A stretch of DNA of 29,755 nucleotides from GCA-002784865 sp035646815. GTDB lineage: Bacteria; Patescibacteriota; Microgenomatia; Levybacterales; UBA12049. A program made the position numbers and the translations under genes. The notes under the pieces were generated by a model, which was not told the origin of the DNA, did no database searches, and saw only the letters and a program-made list of their open reading frames with translations. Where the stretch lies: the NCBI GenBank assembly GCA_035646815.1, contig DASRON010000002.1, positions 1 through 29,755 of the forward strand. Reading direction: 5' to 3'. Below are positions 7,656-15,423 of the stretch, piece by piece. How positions within the stretch are numbered: position 1 is the first letter of the stretch; each line of letters opens with the position of its first letter.

Positions 7656-9059
7656 ATGGTTTTTTATAGAAAATATAGACCTCAGAAAATAGAAGAGCTT
7701 GACAGTAAAGACGTAAGAGATACTTTATATTCGGTTTTTACTGATGAATCTACTCCGCATGCATTTTTATTTACTGGACCAAAAGGTTTGGGAAAGACTT
7801 CAACGGCAAGAATTATTGCAAAAGTTTTAAACTGTGAAAAAAATAATAAAAATGATAAAGATAAAAAAGCAAAGACAAATGAGAGCATAGAACCTTGCAA
7901 TAAATGTTTTCAATGTACATCAATAACAAATGGAACAAATATAGATATTTTAGAAATTGATGGAGCATCAAACAGAGGAATTGATGAGATTAGAGATCTA
8001 AGGGAAAAAATAAGACTGTCTCCTGCTTCAGCTTCTAAAAAAGTATATATAATTGATGAAGTGCACATGCTTACGACAGAAGCTTTTAATGCACTTTTAA
8101 AAACACTTGAAGAACCACCTTCTCATGCACTTTTTATTCTTTGTACAACAGAACCACATAAAGTACCTGAAACTATTTCATCACGTTGTTTTCAAATATC
8201 ATTTAAAACTGCAACAAACGAAGAACTAGAAAGATCTTTTCAAAGAATTGCTAAGAGTGAAAAAATAACAATTGATAAAGAGGCACTGGAACTGATTGCA
8301 AATTTATCAGATGGAAGTTTTAGAGACGGTGTAAAAGTGCTTGAAGAGATAAGATCTCTTGCAAAGGGTGAAAAAATAACAAAGGAGTTAGTTGAGAAAA
8401 AATACAAAACCTCAAATGTTAATCAACAAGTCTTACAAATGTTTGAATATTTGGGAATTAAGGATTTAAAAAAAAGCATTATTTTAGTTACTAAAGTAGC
8501 AGAACAGGGAATTGATTTAAAATACTTTACAGAGGCTTTAGCAGAAAAAATTCATAAAGCACTGCTTATAAAAGTAGGGGTTTTAGAAAAGGAAAATAAT
8601 TTATCAGAGGATAATTTCTCATTAGATGATATAAGACAAATTGCTGTGCTTTTAGAAAAAGCTGCATATGATCTTAAATATTCGGTTTTACCTCAGTTGC
8701 CTCTAGAGTTATTAATTGTAGAGTGGTGTAATAAGGAAGATAGTGCTAATAAAGATCTAAATAAAAACATAGCAATGGAGCCTGCTAATAAAAATGAATC
8801 GTCTTTTGCAAAAAAAGATAATAATGATGTTTGGCAAAATTTAATAGATAAAGTAAAAACATATAATCACTCGATTGCAGGAGTTTTAAGAGGGGGAAGT
8901 TTAAAAGATTGGAGTAATGAAGTAATCACAATAGAAACAGGTTTTAAGTTTCATAAAGAGAAACTGGAAGAAATAAAGGCAAAAACAATTATTGAAAAAG
9001 CGTGTGAAGAACTTACTGGTAAAAAGACGAAAGTTTTAATATTATTAAAAAAGGAGTAA
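7656..9059 (+). CDS. dnaX: DNA polymerase III subunit gamma/tau
   Basis: Clamp-loader ATPase. Walker A is GPKGLGKTS (41-49), Walker B is IIDEVHM (132-138), and the SRC motif is at 176-178. The zinc module has C60, C81, C84 and C87; the gap after the first cysteine is 20 residues instead of the usual 8, filled by an Asn/Lys-rich insert. Domain III ends near LLIVEWC (about 360), then comes a polar linker and a C-terminal domain. A run of seven A (8810-8816) in the linker is followed by a stop one codon later in the -1 frame, as at the E. coli dnaX frameshift site. The upstream promoter is an extended -10, TGG-TAATAT (7632-7637). Length is 467 residues. Confidence 0.95.
   Translation: MVFYRKYRPQKIEELDSKDVRDTLYSVFTDESTPHAFLFTGPKGLGKTSTARIIAKVLNCEKNNKNDKDKKAKTNESIEPCNKCFQCTSITNGTNIDILEIDGASNRGIDEIRDLREKIRLSPASASKKVYIIDEVHMLTTEAFNALLKTLEEPPSHALFILCTTEPHKVPETISSRCFQISFKTATNEELERSFQRIAKSEKITIDKEALELIANLSDGSFRDGVKVLEEIRSLAKGEKITKELVEKKYKTSNVNQQVLQMFEYLGIKDLKKSIILVTKVAEQGIDLKYFTEALAEKIHKALLIKVGVLEKENNLSEDNFSLDDIRQIAVLLEKAAYDLKYSVLPQLPLELLIVEWCNKEDSANKDLNKNIAMEPANKNESSFAKKDNNDVWQNLIDKVKTYNHSIAGVLRGGSLKDWSNEVITIETGFKFHKEKLEEIKAKTIIEKACEELTGKKTKVLILLKKE
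8810..8821 (+). other. Possible -1 frameshift site in dnaX
   Basis: Heptamer of A at 8810-8816 in the frame A-AAA-AAA, followed in the -1 frame by AGA and TAA (8819-8821). Slippage would give a 388-residue gamma-like product ending in Lys-Lys-Arg. No internal Shine-Dalgarno or clear downstream stem-loop is visible, and A runs are common in this AT-rich sequence. Confidence 0.35.
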
Positions 9060-9063
9060 GTTT

Positions 9064-9075
9064 AAAGGAGGTGAT
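9064..9075 (+). promoter_or_regulatory. Perfect extended Shine-Dalgarno site of ybaB
   Basis: AAAGGAGGTGAT is complementary over 12 bases to the usual 16S rRNA 3' tail and lies three bases before the ybaB ATG. It is the strongest ribosome binding site in the window. Confidence 0.8.
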
Positions 9076-9078
9076 TTT

Positions 9079-9363
9079 ATGTTTAACCCACTTGGACAAT
9101 TAGGTGAACTCAAAAAAATGCGTGAGGAAGCAATGAGAATTCAAAGACTTCTTCAAGCAGAAGAAGTAAGTGTTGAAAAAAACGGAGTAGAGATTTTAAT
9201 AACAGGAGATCAAAAAATTAAAGAAATTAAAACTAACGGAAGATCAGATAATGACATAAAAGAAGCAATTAATGAAGCTGTTAAAAAATCTCAAGAAATT
9301 GCTGCTAAAAAGTTAGCTCAATCTGGAGGAGGACTTAGTGGTCTTTTAGGAGGAAATAAATAA
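9079..9363 (+). CDS. ybaB: YbaB/EbfC nucleoid-associated protein
   Basis: Small dimeric DNA-binding protein, usually encoded between dnaX and recR. It has 94 residues with the family features: an N-terminal helix with repeated Met/Gln/Lys (LKKMREEAMRIQRLLQ), a central strand region (VEILITGDQKIKEIK), a C-terminal helix, and a Gly/Leu-rich tail (GGGLSGLLGG). It follows dnaX by 19 bases and has an almost perfect Shine-Dalgarno site. The dnaX-ybaB-recR order is kept here, but with two inserted genes (9370-9921 and prs). Confidence 0.92.
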   Translation: MFNPLGQLGELKKMREEAMRIQRLLQAEEVSVEKNGVEILITGDQKIKEIKTNGRSDNDIKEAINEAVKKSQEIAAKKLAQSGGGLSGLLGGNK

Positions 9364-9369
9364 AAAAAT

Positions 9370-9921
9370 ATGACCGGTGAGGGAAACATTTCTTCTGAAA
9401 TGTCTACGCAAAACATTAAAGAAGACATTGTTGATACAAAACTAAGACTTCTTGGCGCTAAGGGAACTATTTTAAGAGAAGTATTAAAAGCAAAAAAAGC
9501 CTTGGGTGAAGAACCTAAGAAAAAGCTTAACATTTATCTTCTAAATGGAATTGATTCAAAAGATATTGCAAAAAGAATAAGCACCTTGGAAAGTTCTATT
9601 TCTCCTTTTGCAATATTTGTTTTAAGAAGATTATTCATAATTCCTGGTATTGAGGGATCTATTAAGTCAGGTAGTAATAAAAAATACTTAGAAAACAGTG
9701 AAATTCTTAGTCAAGTTTACGAAAAATTTCCCAAAGATGATTTTATAGAAAGATTAAGTAATATGGAATATTTAATATACTTCGTAAGATACCAATTAGG
9801 AACTCCACCTTATTTGTTAAATCAGTTAGCAAGTGATTTACATGTTTCTAGGGAAAAAATATCAATAACTGAAGATGGAATATTTGATAGACTTAAGAAG
9901 TCTTTAGAAAATAGTAGTTGA
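9370..9921 (+). CDS. Unknown protein with sigma-region-4-like C terminus
   Basis: A 183-residue protein not recognised as a named family. The last 35 residues (about 145-180, including LASDLHVSREKI and then a TEDGIFDRLKKSL helix) resemble the helix-turn-helix of sigma-70 region 4, where the second helix reads VSRERVRQIE followed by ALRKLR. The preceding stretch (MEYLIYFVRYQLG) also fits the first helices of that domain. No region 2 is visible, so it is unlikely to be a complete sigma factor. The N-terminal 110 residues show basic helical segments only. It follows ybaB by six bases and lies before prs, so it may be a DNA-binding protein linked to replication or repair genes. That role is inference. 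Confidence 0.65.
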   Translation: MTGEGNISSEMSTQNIKEDIVDTKLRLLGAKGTILREVLKAKKALGEEPKKKLNIYLLNGIDSKDIAKRISTLESSISPFAIFVLRRLFIIPGIEGSIKSGSNKKYLENSEILSQVYEKFPKDDFIERLSNMEYLIYFVRYQLGTPPYLLNQLASDLHVSREKISITEDGIFDRLKKSLENSS

Positions 9922-9953
9922 AATAGTATCAATATTCACTGTAAGATATCTGT
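9918..9953 (+). promoter_or_regulatory. prs promoter, leaderless type
   Basis: TTGAAA (9918-9923), 18-base spacer, TAAGAT (9942-9947), then exactly six bases to the prs ATG at 9954. The -35 overlaps the end of the upstream gene. Confidence 0.6.
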
Positions 9954-10850
9954 ATGAAAATATTTAGTGGCTTATCAAATAAATCACTTTCAGAAAAAAT
10001 TGCCAAAGAGCTTGGGCAAAAACTTGCCGAATTAGACGTCTTTATTTTCCCCGATGACGAAAGAAGAATAAGAGTTGTAGAAAAAGTTTTAGATCTAAAT
10101 ACTGTTGTTATCGAATCTACCAATAAGCCTGCAGAAAAAAACTATATGGAGCTTTTCTTTATAGTAGACGCTTTAAAAAGAAGTGGAGCAAAAACAGTAA
10201 CTGCAGTTATTCCATATCTTGGTTATCAAAGACAAGATCATGTTTTTAGAAGTGGGGAAGCAGTATCTTTAGAAGTTATTGTAAGAACTCTTGAAGCAGT
10301 TGGTGTTGATAAGATTATATCTCTTGACATGCATACTCCAAGAATTCCTGATCTTTTTAAAATTCCTGTTATTCATTTAAGCGCTCTTCCTTTATTTGCA
10401 GAAAAAATTAATAAAATTGATGGTAAAAATGGAGTTTTAATATCTCCTGATATGGGAGGAATAAGAAGAATAAAAATACTATCAGGGCTTTTGAAAGGAA
10501 TGCCTTTTGGAAGTATTGAAAAAAATAGAGATTTAGAAACAGGGCATGTAGTAGCGGAAAAAATTACAGGAGATGTTAAAGGAAAAAATGTTTATTTAGT
10601 AGACGATATGATTTCAACAGGGGGAACTATTTTAACAGCTTGTAATCTCTTAAGAAAAAAAGGTGCAAAAGAAGTTTATGTTTTTGCAACTCATGCTGTT
10701 TTTTGTAAAGAAGCAGTGCAGGTCTTAAAAAGTGCAAATGCTAAAAAAATATTTATTACTGATACAATTGGAGTTCCTGACAGAAAACAGTTTGATAACT
10801 TGGAAATCCTCTCCGTAGCAGGTATAATTGCAAAAGAACTTAAGTCCTAA
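9954..10850 (+). CDS. prs: Ribose-phosphate pyrophosphokinase
   Basis: Makes PRPP from ribose 5-phosphate and ATP for nucleotide synthesis and salvage. Visible family motifs are the flexible-loop region PYLGYQRQDHVFRSGEAVS (residues 83-101), SLDMHTP (about 122-128) and the PRPP-binding loop VDDMISTGGTI near 217-227. The 298 residues compare with about 315 in E. coli, and several sites of classical class I enzymes are altered (QRQDHVFR instead of RQDRK-type), so allosteric control may differ. Transketolase at 13482-15338 could supply the pentose phosphate. A promoter without a leader lies directly upstream. Confidence 0.93.
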   Translation: MKIFSGLSNKSLSEKIAKELGQKLAELDVFIFPDDERRIRVVEKVLDLNTVVIESTNKPAEKNYMELFFIVDALKRSGAKTVTAVIPYLGYQRQDHVFRSGEAVSLEVIVRTLEAVGVDKIISLDMHTPRIPDLFKIPVIHLSALPLFAEKINKIDGKNGVLISPDMGGIRRIKILSGLLKGMPFGSIEKNRDLETGHVVAEKITGDVKGKNVYLVDDMISTGGTILTACNLLRKKGAKEVYVFATHAVFCKEAVQVLKSANAKKIFITDTIGVPDRKQFDNLEILSVAGIIAKELKS

Positions 10851-10881
10851 GTTACATCTTAATTTTAATTCTTATAAATTT

Positions 10882-11511
10882 ATGAAAATTCCAAAAGCAA
10901 TACAAAACTTAATTGATTCTTTTGAAAGATTGCCAGGCGTTGGTCCTAAAAGTGCTCAAAGGCTCACTTTCTATTTATTACATGTTCCACAATCAGAACT
11001 TGACAGATTTGCAAATTCTTTAGAATCTTTAAAAAAAGATACGATGCTTTGTTCTGTATGTCATATGATAGGTGAAAGTGATCCTTGTTCTATTTGTAGC
11101 GATTTAGAAAGAGATGAATCAGTGCTTTGTGTTGTTGAACAACCCTTAGATGTTCTTGCTTTAGAAAAAAGCAAAAGGTTTAAAGGGAAATATCATGTTT
11201 TGCATGGGAAAATAGATCCTTTAAATAATATTGGACCAGATGAAATTTTTATTAACCAATTATTTAATCGTGTTAATAAATCTTTTTCAAAAGAAGAACC
11301 TATTAAGGAAATAATAATTGCAACAAATCCAACAATGGAGGGAGAAGCAACTGCAATGTATATCTCTAAAAGTATTAAGAATAATACTGGAGTAAAGAAT
11401 GATAAAATTAGAGTTACTAGAATTGGACGAGGTTTGCCAATAGGAGCTGATTTAGAGTATGCTGACGAAATAACCCTGCAAAGAGCAATTGAGGGAAGAA
11501 TGGAATATTAA
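10882..11511 (+). CDS. recR: Recombination mediator RecR
   Basis: Works with RecF/RecO to load RecA at gaps. The N-terminal helix-hairpin-helix (ERLPGVGPKSAQRLTFYLL) is at residues 15-33, the Cys4 zinc module is C57, C60, C69 and C72 (C-x2-C-x8-C-x2-C), and the Toprim domain starts at LCVVEQPLDVLALE (82-95). Length from ATG 10882 is 209 residues, normal for RecR. A longer reading from TTG 10828 would overlap prs and add 18 residues without similarity, so I reject it. Confidence 0.95.
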   Translation: MKIPKAIQNLIDSFERLPGVGPKSAQRLTFYLLHVPQSELDRFANSLESLKKDTMLCSVCHMIGESDPCSICSDLERDESVLCVVEQPLDVLALEKSKRFKGKYHVLHGKIDPLNNIGPDEIFINQLFNRVNKSFSKEEPIKEIIIATNPTMEGEATAMYISKSIKNNTGVKNDKIRVTRIGRGLPIGADLEYADEITLQRAIEGRMEY

Positions 11512-11514
11512 AAT

Positions 11515-12090
11515 ATGGATGATAATAAAAAAATATTAGGTGATTTAGGAAAAGGACTTGGAAAAGCAGTAGGAAGTGAGGTAAAAAGTATTGCTAAATT
11601 AACCTTTGAACAGCTTGGTGTTTCAGGTGGAGAAACTGATGGAAGTAAAAAAAACTCAGATGTTTTAAAAAAATCAGTTGATGAGGGGGAAAGGAAAAAA
11701 CTACTAGAAGGATTATATGGGAAAAGTAGCAGTAGTGATTCAAAGATTAAAGAGCAACATGCTGGCGATATTGATAGTGCTCCAAGTGATCTCAGTAGTC
11801 CTTTGGAAAGTTTAGGTTCTCAAGAGGGTAGAGCGGAAGAGGAAAAACCTTTATCTCAAGAAGAACAATTAAAAAAACAAAAACTTGAGCAATTAAGATC
11901 AAGGCTTCATCAAGAGGTGCAAGAATTGGGAAGGTCTGAAAGAAGAGAGGAAACAGTTCAAGATAGAATTGAAGAAGAAGACCAGAAAGAAGATCAGAAA
12001 AAACAGATGGGCGCAATAGAGGAGCGTAAAAAAGCGCCAATTGCACCTCCTAGAAAAGGTCCTGAGCGAAAATTAGGAATTGGAGGATAA
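11515..12090 (+). CDS. Disordered, highly charged protein, unknown
   Basis: A 191-residue protein with no recognised fold. After a short N-terminal segment that could be helical (LGKGLGKAVGSEVKSIAKL), it is mostly Glu, Lys, Gln, Arg, Ser and Gly. A predicted charged coiled-coil lies at about residues 115-170 (QLKKQKLEQLRSRLHQEVQE) and a Pro/Lys/Gly-rich end at 171-191. There is no membrane segment or catalytic motif. It starts three bases after recR and precedes cysS by nine, so it sits inside an operon of conserved genes, which supports it being expressed. GGAGG at 12082-12086 in its end may serve cysS. Confidence 0.75.
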   Translation: MDDNKKILGDLGKGLGKAVGSEVKSIAKLTFEQLGVSGGETDGSKKNSDVLKKSVDEGERKKLLEGLYGKSSSSDSKIKEQHAGDIDSAPSDLSSPLESLGSQEGRAEEEKPLSQEEQLKKQKLEQLRSRLHQEVQELGRSERREETVQDRIEEEDQKEDQKKQMGAIEERKKAPIAPPRKGPERKLGIGG

Positions 12091-12099
12091 AAAATAAGA

Positions 12100-13485
12100 A
12101 TGCTAAGAATTTACAATACATTAACAAGAAAAATTGAAGATTTTCATCCGATTGATTCTTCAGATGTAAGGATGTACGCTTGTGGCCCAACAGTTTATGA
12201 TTATCAACATATTGGCAACATGCGAAGGTATGTAAATGACGATATTTTAGTTAGAGTCTTAGAATATGATGGATATAAAGTAAAACACGTTATTAATATA
12301 ACTGATGTTGGGCATCTTACTTCAGATCAAGATACTGGCGAAGACAAAATGGAGAAGGGTTCAAAAAAGTTTAACATGAGTGTTTGGGATATTGCCAAAA
12401 AATTTGAAAAAGCATTTTTTCAAGATTGGGAAGTTTTAAATTTAAAAGACCCAACAGAGATAATGCATGCAACAGATTATATAAAAGATCAAATTGATTT
12501 AATACAAATCCTTGAAGAAAAAGGGTATACATATAAAGCAGATGATGGAGTATATTTTGATACTTCTAAATTTCCTGACTATAACAAGTTGTCAATGCAA
12601 AAAATTGAAGGATTAAAACCAGGGATAAGAGTAAAAGTAATTAAGGGAAAAAGAAATCCTTCAGATTTTGCTTTATGGAAATTTTCTCCAAAAGATACAA
12701 AACGGCAAATGGAATGGAAAAGTCCTTGGGGAGTAGGTTTTCCAGGATGGCATCTTGAATGCAGTGCGATGTCAATGAAAGCTCTTGGAGTGCATTTTGA
12801 TATTCATACTGGAGGCATAGATCTTATTAGTGTTCATCATACTAATGAAATTGCTCAATCAGAAGCAGCCAGTAGTAAACCTTTTGTAAATTATTGGGTT
12901 CACCATGCATTCTTAGCTGTTGAAAATGAAAAAATGAGTAAAAGTTTAGAAAACCTTTATCGGGTTGGAGGTCTTGCTTCTAAGGGCTATGATCCGCTTT
13001 CGCTTCGTTATCTATTTTTACAAACTCATTATAGACAGGAGATGAACTTCACCCTTGATTCTTTAAAAGCATCACAAAAAGCTTTAAATAGATTAAGAGA
13101 TGAACTTATCTTACTGGGTAAGCCTGCGGATAGAGGATGTGAAGAATATGATAATGAGTTTTTTGCGGCAATAAATGATGACTTAAATATGCCCAAAGCA
13201 CTTGCTGTTTTGTGGAAATTATTAAAATCAGATGAAAGTAATTCAAAAAAAGTAAAGAGCATCTTAGATTATGATGAGATTCTGGGCCTTAATCTTAGCA
13301 AGGCAAAAGAAGTAAGAGGTAAAAAACTGGAGATACCTGAAGAAGTAATAAGAATGGTAAATGAAAGAGAAAAATTAAGAAAACAAAGAAGATTTTATTT
13401 AGCAGATCAGATGAGAAACAAAATAAAAAAGATGGGATATGAAGTAGAAGATGGTAAAAAAGGCATTAAAGTAATTCCTCTTTAA
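12100..13485 (+). CDS. cysS: Cysteinyl-tRNA synthetase
   Basis: Class I enzyme charging tRNA-Cys. C28 and the HIGH-type motif HIGN (37-40) lie in the N-terminal Rossmann fold, the KMSKS loop is exact at 278-282, and WHLECSAMS plus the later histidines (HTGGIDL, HHTNE) contain the zinc ligands that read the cysteine thiol. The C-terminal helical domain ends with a short basic segment typical of the family. The 461 residues are standard. It is the last gene of the plus-strand run and is convergent with the transketolase pair, whose end overlaps it by four bases. Confidence 0.97.
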   Translation: MLRIYNTLTRKIEDFHPIDSSDVRMYACGPTVYDYQHIGNMRRYVNDDILVRVLEYDGYKVKHVINITDVGHLTSDQDTGEDKMEKGSKKFNMSVWDIAKKFEKAFFQDWEVLNLKDPTEIMHATDYIKDQIDLIQILEEKGYTYKADDGVYFDTSKFPDYNKLSMQKIEGLKPGIRVKVIKGKRNPSDFALWKFSPKDTKRQMEWKSPWGVGFPGWHLECSAMSMKALGVHFDIHTGGIDLISVHHTNEIAQSEAASSKPFVNYWVHHAFLAVENEKMSKSLENLYRVGGLASKGYDPLSLRYLFLQTHYRQEMNFTLDSLKASQKALNRLRDELILLGKPADRGCEEYDNEFFAAINDDLNMPKALAVLWKLLKSDESNSKKVKSILDYDEILGLNLSKAKEVRGKKLEIPEEVIRMVNEREKLRKQRRFYLADQMRNKIKKMGYEVEDGKKGIKVIPL

Positions 13486-14468
13486 ACTCTTCTTATAACT
13501 TTTTTAACAGCGTTTATTATTGCACTACTGTCCATCTGATATTTTTTCAAAAGATCTTTTACTTCGCCTGATTCTGCAAAAGTATCTTTTAGTCCTATAA
13601 ACTCTATGGGAGTAGGATGGTTTTGTGCTAAAACCTCAGAAACAATTCCTCCCAAACCTCCCGTTACTTGATGATCTTCACAAGTAACAATACTTTTTGT
13701 TTTCTTTGCAAACTCAATTAAACTTTTCCTATCAATTGGTTTTAGAATTGAAACATTTGCAACTAAAACATTAATATTTTGTTTTTTTAATTCTTTTGCT
13801 GCAAGCAGTGCTTGATAAACCATATGTCCTGTTGCAAGAATTGTTGTTTTTGGTTTTTCTTCTTCCCAAAAAAGTTGTATTCCTTCCAAGAAAGGTGTTT
13901 CGTCAGTTGTGATTATTGGTGTTTTTTCTCTTGAAAATCGAAGATATACTGGTCCATTAATTTCTGCAGCTTTTAAAGTTATTTTTCTTGCCTCAATTGA
14001 GTCGCATGGAATAAAAATATTTAAACCAGGCCAAGCTCTTACCGAGGAAATGTCTTCTGTTGCTTGATGGGTTGCTCCATCTGCTCCTGTAACAATGCCT
14101 GCATGATGTCCTGCAATTTTTACATTAGCATTGTTGTATACAATAGTTGTTCTTATAGTTTCCCAGTTTTTTCCTGGAGAAAAAGCTGCAAATGATGTAA
14201 TAAATGGAATTTTTCCAGATACTGAAAGTCCTGCTGCAATAGCTGCCATGTTTTGTTCAGCTACTCCACATTCAATAAAACGCTTAGGGTATTTTTCTAA
14301 AAAACCATCTACTTTACATGATTCGGCAAGATCTGCTGATAGAACAACAACCTTTTTGTTTTTTTCTCCTAAAATCATTATTGCTTGACCAAAGCCGTCT
14401 CTAGTTGCTTTTTTTTCAGTATCTTTATCAAAAAGATTTTTATTAAGTTTTAATTTAGGATTTAGCAT
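13482..14468 (-). CDS. tktB-like: Transketolase, C-terminal subunit (Pyr and C domains)
   Basis: Second half of a split transketolase of the pentose phosphate pathway. The pyrimidine-binding domain shows IECGVAEQNMAAIAAGL with the catalytic glutamate that activates thiamine diphosphate, followed by the phosphate-site segment HHAGIVTGADGATHQATED. The C-terminal domain starts near residue 190. It has 328 residues and begins nine bases after the stop of the N-terminal subunit gene, with no promoter between them, so both come from one mRNA and should form a heterotetramer. Split transketolases are common in CPR bacteria and archaea. 1-deoxyxylulose-5-phosphate synthase is unlikely because that enzyme is normally one chain. 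Confidence 0.9.
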   Translation of the reverse strand: MLNPKLKLNKNLFDKDTEKKATRDGFGQAIMILGEKNKKVVVLSADLAESCKVDGFLEKYPKRFIECGVAEQNMAAIAAGLSVSGKIPFITSFAAFSPGKNWETIRTTIVYNNANVKIAGHHAGIVTGADGATHQATEDISSVRAWPGLNIFIPCDSIEARKITLKAAEINGPVYLRFSREKTPIITTDETPFLEGIQLFWEEEKPKTTILATGHMVYQALLAAKELKKQNINVLVANVSILKPIDRKSLIEFAKKTKSIVTCEDHQVTGGLGGIVSEVLAQNHPTPIEFIGLKDTFAESGEVKDLLKKYQMDSSAIINAVKKVIRRV

Positions 14469-14477
14469 AAGTAAATT

Positions 14478-15338
14478 TTAGTTTTTTTTATGTTTTATCA
14501 TTTTTTGTAAAGCTTTTAATTCCGCAATTGCTTTCTGAGCCTCTTCTTTGCTTGGTGCTTTACCATGCCATTTGTAGTCATTCTCCATAAAAGATACTCC
14601 CATGCCAGGAACAGTTTTTGCAATAATAACAGTAGGCCTATCTTTTTCTCTTTTTGCTTTAAAAACGGTTTCGATAATAGCTTTAATATTATTTCCATTT
14701 ATTTCTAAAACATTCCAGTTAAAAGAGAGATATTTTTCTTTTAATGGCTCAAGAGGAAGTACATCTTCTGTGAATCCACTAATCTGAATATGGTTTCTAT
14801 CAATAATTTGAATCAAATTGCTTAACTTATTTTTTCCAGCAAGCATAGCTGCTTCCCATTGATTTCCTTCTTGATGCTCTCCATCTGATGAAAGACAATA
14901 AACGTAATAGTTCTCTTTATCCATTTTTGCTGCAAGAGCTATTCCTATCGCTTGCGAAAGGCCTTCTCCTAAAGGTCCTGAAGTTGTTTCTATTCCAGGC
15001 AAAGAAGTGCGGTGGGGATGTCCCTGAAGGCGAGAGTTAATCTTTCTTAATGTTTTTAATTCTTTTATAGGGAAATATCCAGAAAGTGCAAGAGATGCAT
15101 ATTGAACAGGGCAGATATGACCATTTGAAAGAACAAGCCTGTCGCGTTCTTTTAATAATGGTTTTTTAGGATTATGTTTTAAAACGTAAAAATATAAAGA
15201 AGTAAAAACATCTGCCATCCCTAAAGATCCTCCAGGATGGCCTGATCCTGCGTGATACAGGCTATCAATAACAAGTCTTCTTGTCTTATTTGCAATAAGC
15301 TCAAGTTGTTTAATTTTTTTTGTGCTAGGAAGTATCAT
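14478..15338 (-). CDS. tktA-like: Transketolase, N-terminal subunit (ThDP-binding domain)
   Basis: Binds the diphosphate of thiamine diphosphate. HAGSGHPGGSLGMADV (residues 30-45) and RDRLVLSNGH are the expected transketolase signatures, with GPLGEGLSQAIGIALAAK further on. The GDGE motif reads SDGE (SSDGEHQEGNQWEA), with the first glycine replaced by serine; the Asp and the downstream Asn (IDRNHIQ) needed for magnesium are kept. It has 286 residues. The start is six bases after an extended -10 box on the minus strand. It is divergent from the SurA-like gene at 15424, with an 85-base shared control region. Confidence 0.92.
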   Translation of the reverse strand: MILPSTKKIKQLELIANKTRRLVIDSLYHAGSGHPGGSLGMADVFTSLYFYVLKHNPKKPLLKERDRLVLSNGHICPVQYASLALSGYFPIKELKTLRKINSRLQGHPHRTSLPGIETTSGPLGEGLSQAIGIALAAKMDKENYYVYCLSSDGEHQEGNQWEAAMLAGKNKLSNLIQIIDRNHIQISGFTEDVLPLEPLKEKYLSFNWNVLEINGNNIKAIIETVFKAKREKDRPTVIIAKTVPGMGVSFMENDYKWHGKAPSKEEAQKAIAELKALQKMIKHKKN

Positions 15339-15374
15339 TTATCTATATTATCAAGAAAAGATTTATTGTTTCAA
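15339..15374 (-). promoter_or_regulatory. Transketolase operon promoter, leaderless type
   Basis: On the minus strand: TTGAAA (15374-15369), 18-base spacer, extended -10 TGA-TAATAT (hexamer 15350-15345), then exactly six bases to the ATG at 15338. Confidence 0.65.
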
Positions 15375-15387
15375 GTAAAATTGCCTC

Positions 15388-15423
15388 TTTACATATTTTT
15401 TTAATTTCTGTTAGAATATCAAA
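15388..15423 (+). promoter_or_regulatory. SurA-like gene promoter, leaderless type
   Basis: TTTACA (15388-15393), 18-base spacer, extended -10 TGT-TAGAAT (hexamer 15412-15417), then exactly six bases to the ATG at 15424. It lies back to back with the transketolase promoter. Confidence 0.65.

Noticed and set aside
10828..10881. Longer recR start at TTG 10828
   Set aside because: It lies inside prs, adds 18 residues without RecR similarity, and ATG 10882 gives the standard N terminus.
11792..12046. Minus-strand open frame opposite the charged protein gene
   Set aside because: It lies fully antisense to a gene in a clear operon and has Leu/Phe-rich shadow composition, with no promoter or RBS.
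14131..14388. Plus-strand open frame inside the transketolase C-terminal gene
   Set aside because: It is antisense to strongly conserved coding sequence, with no start signals.
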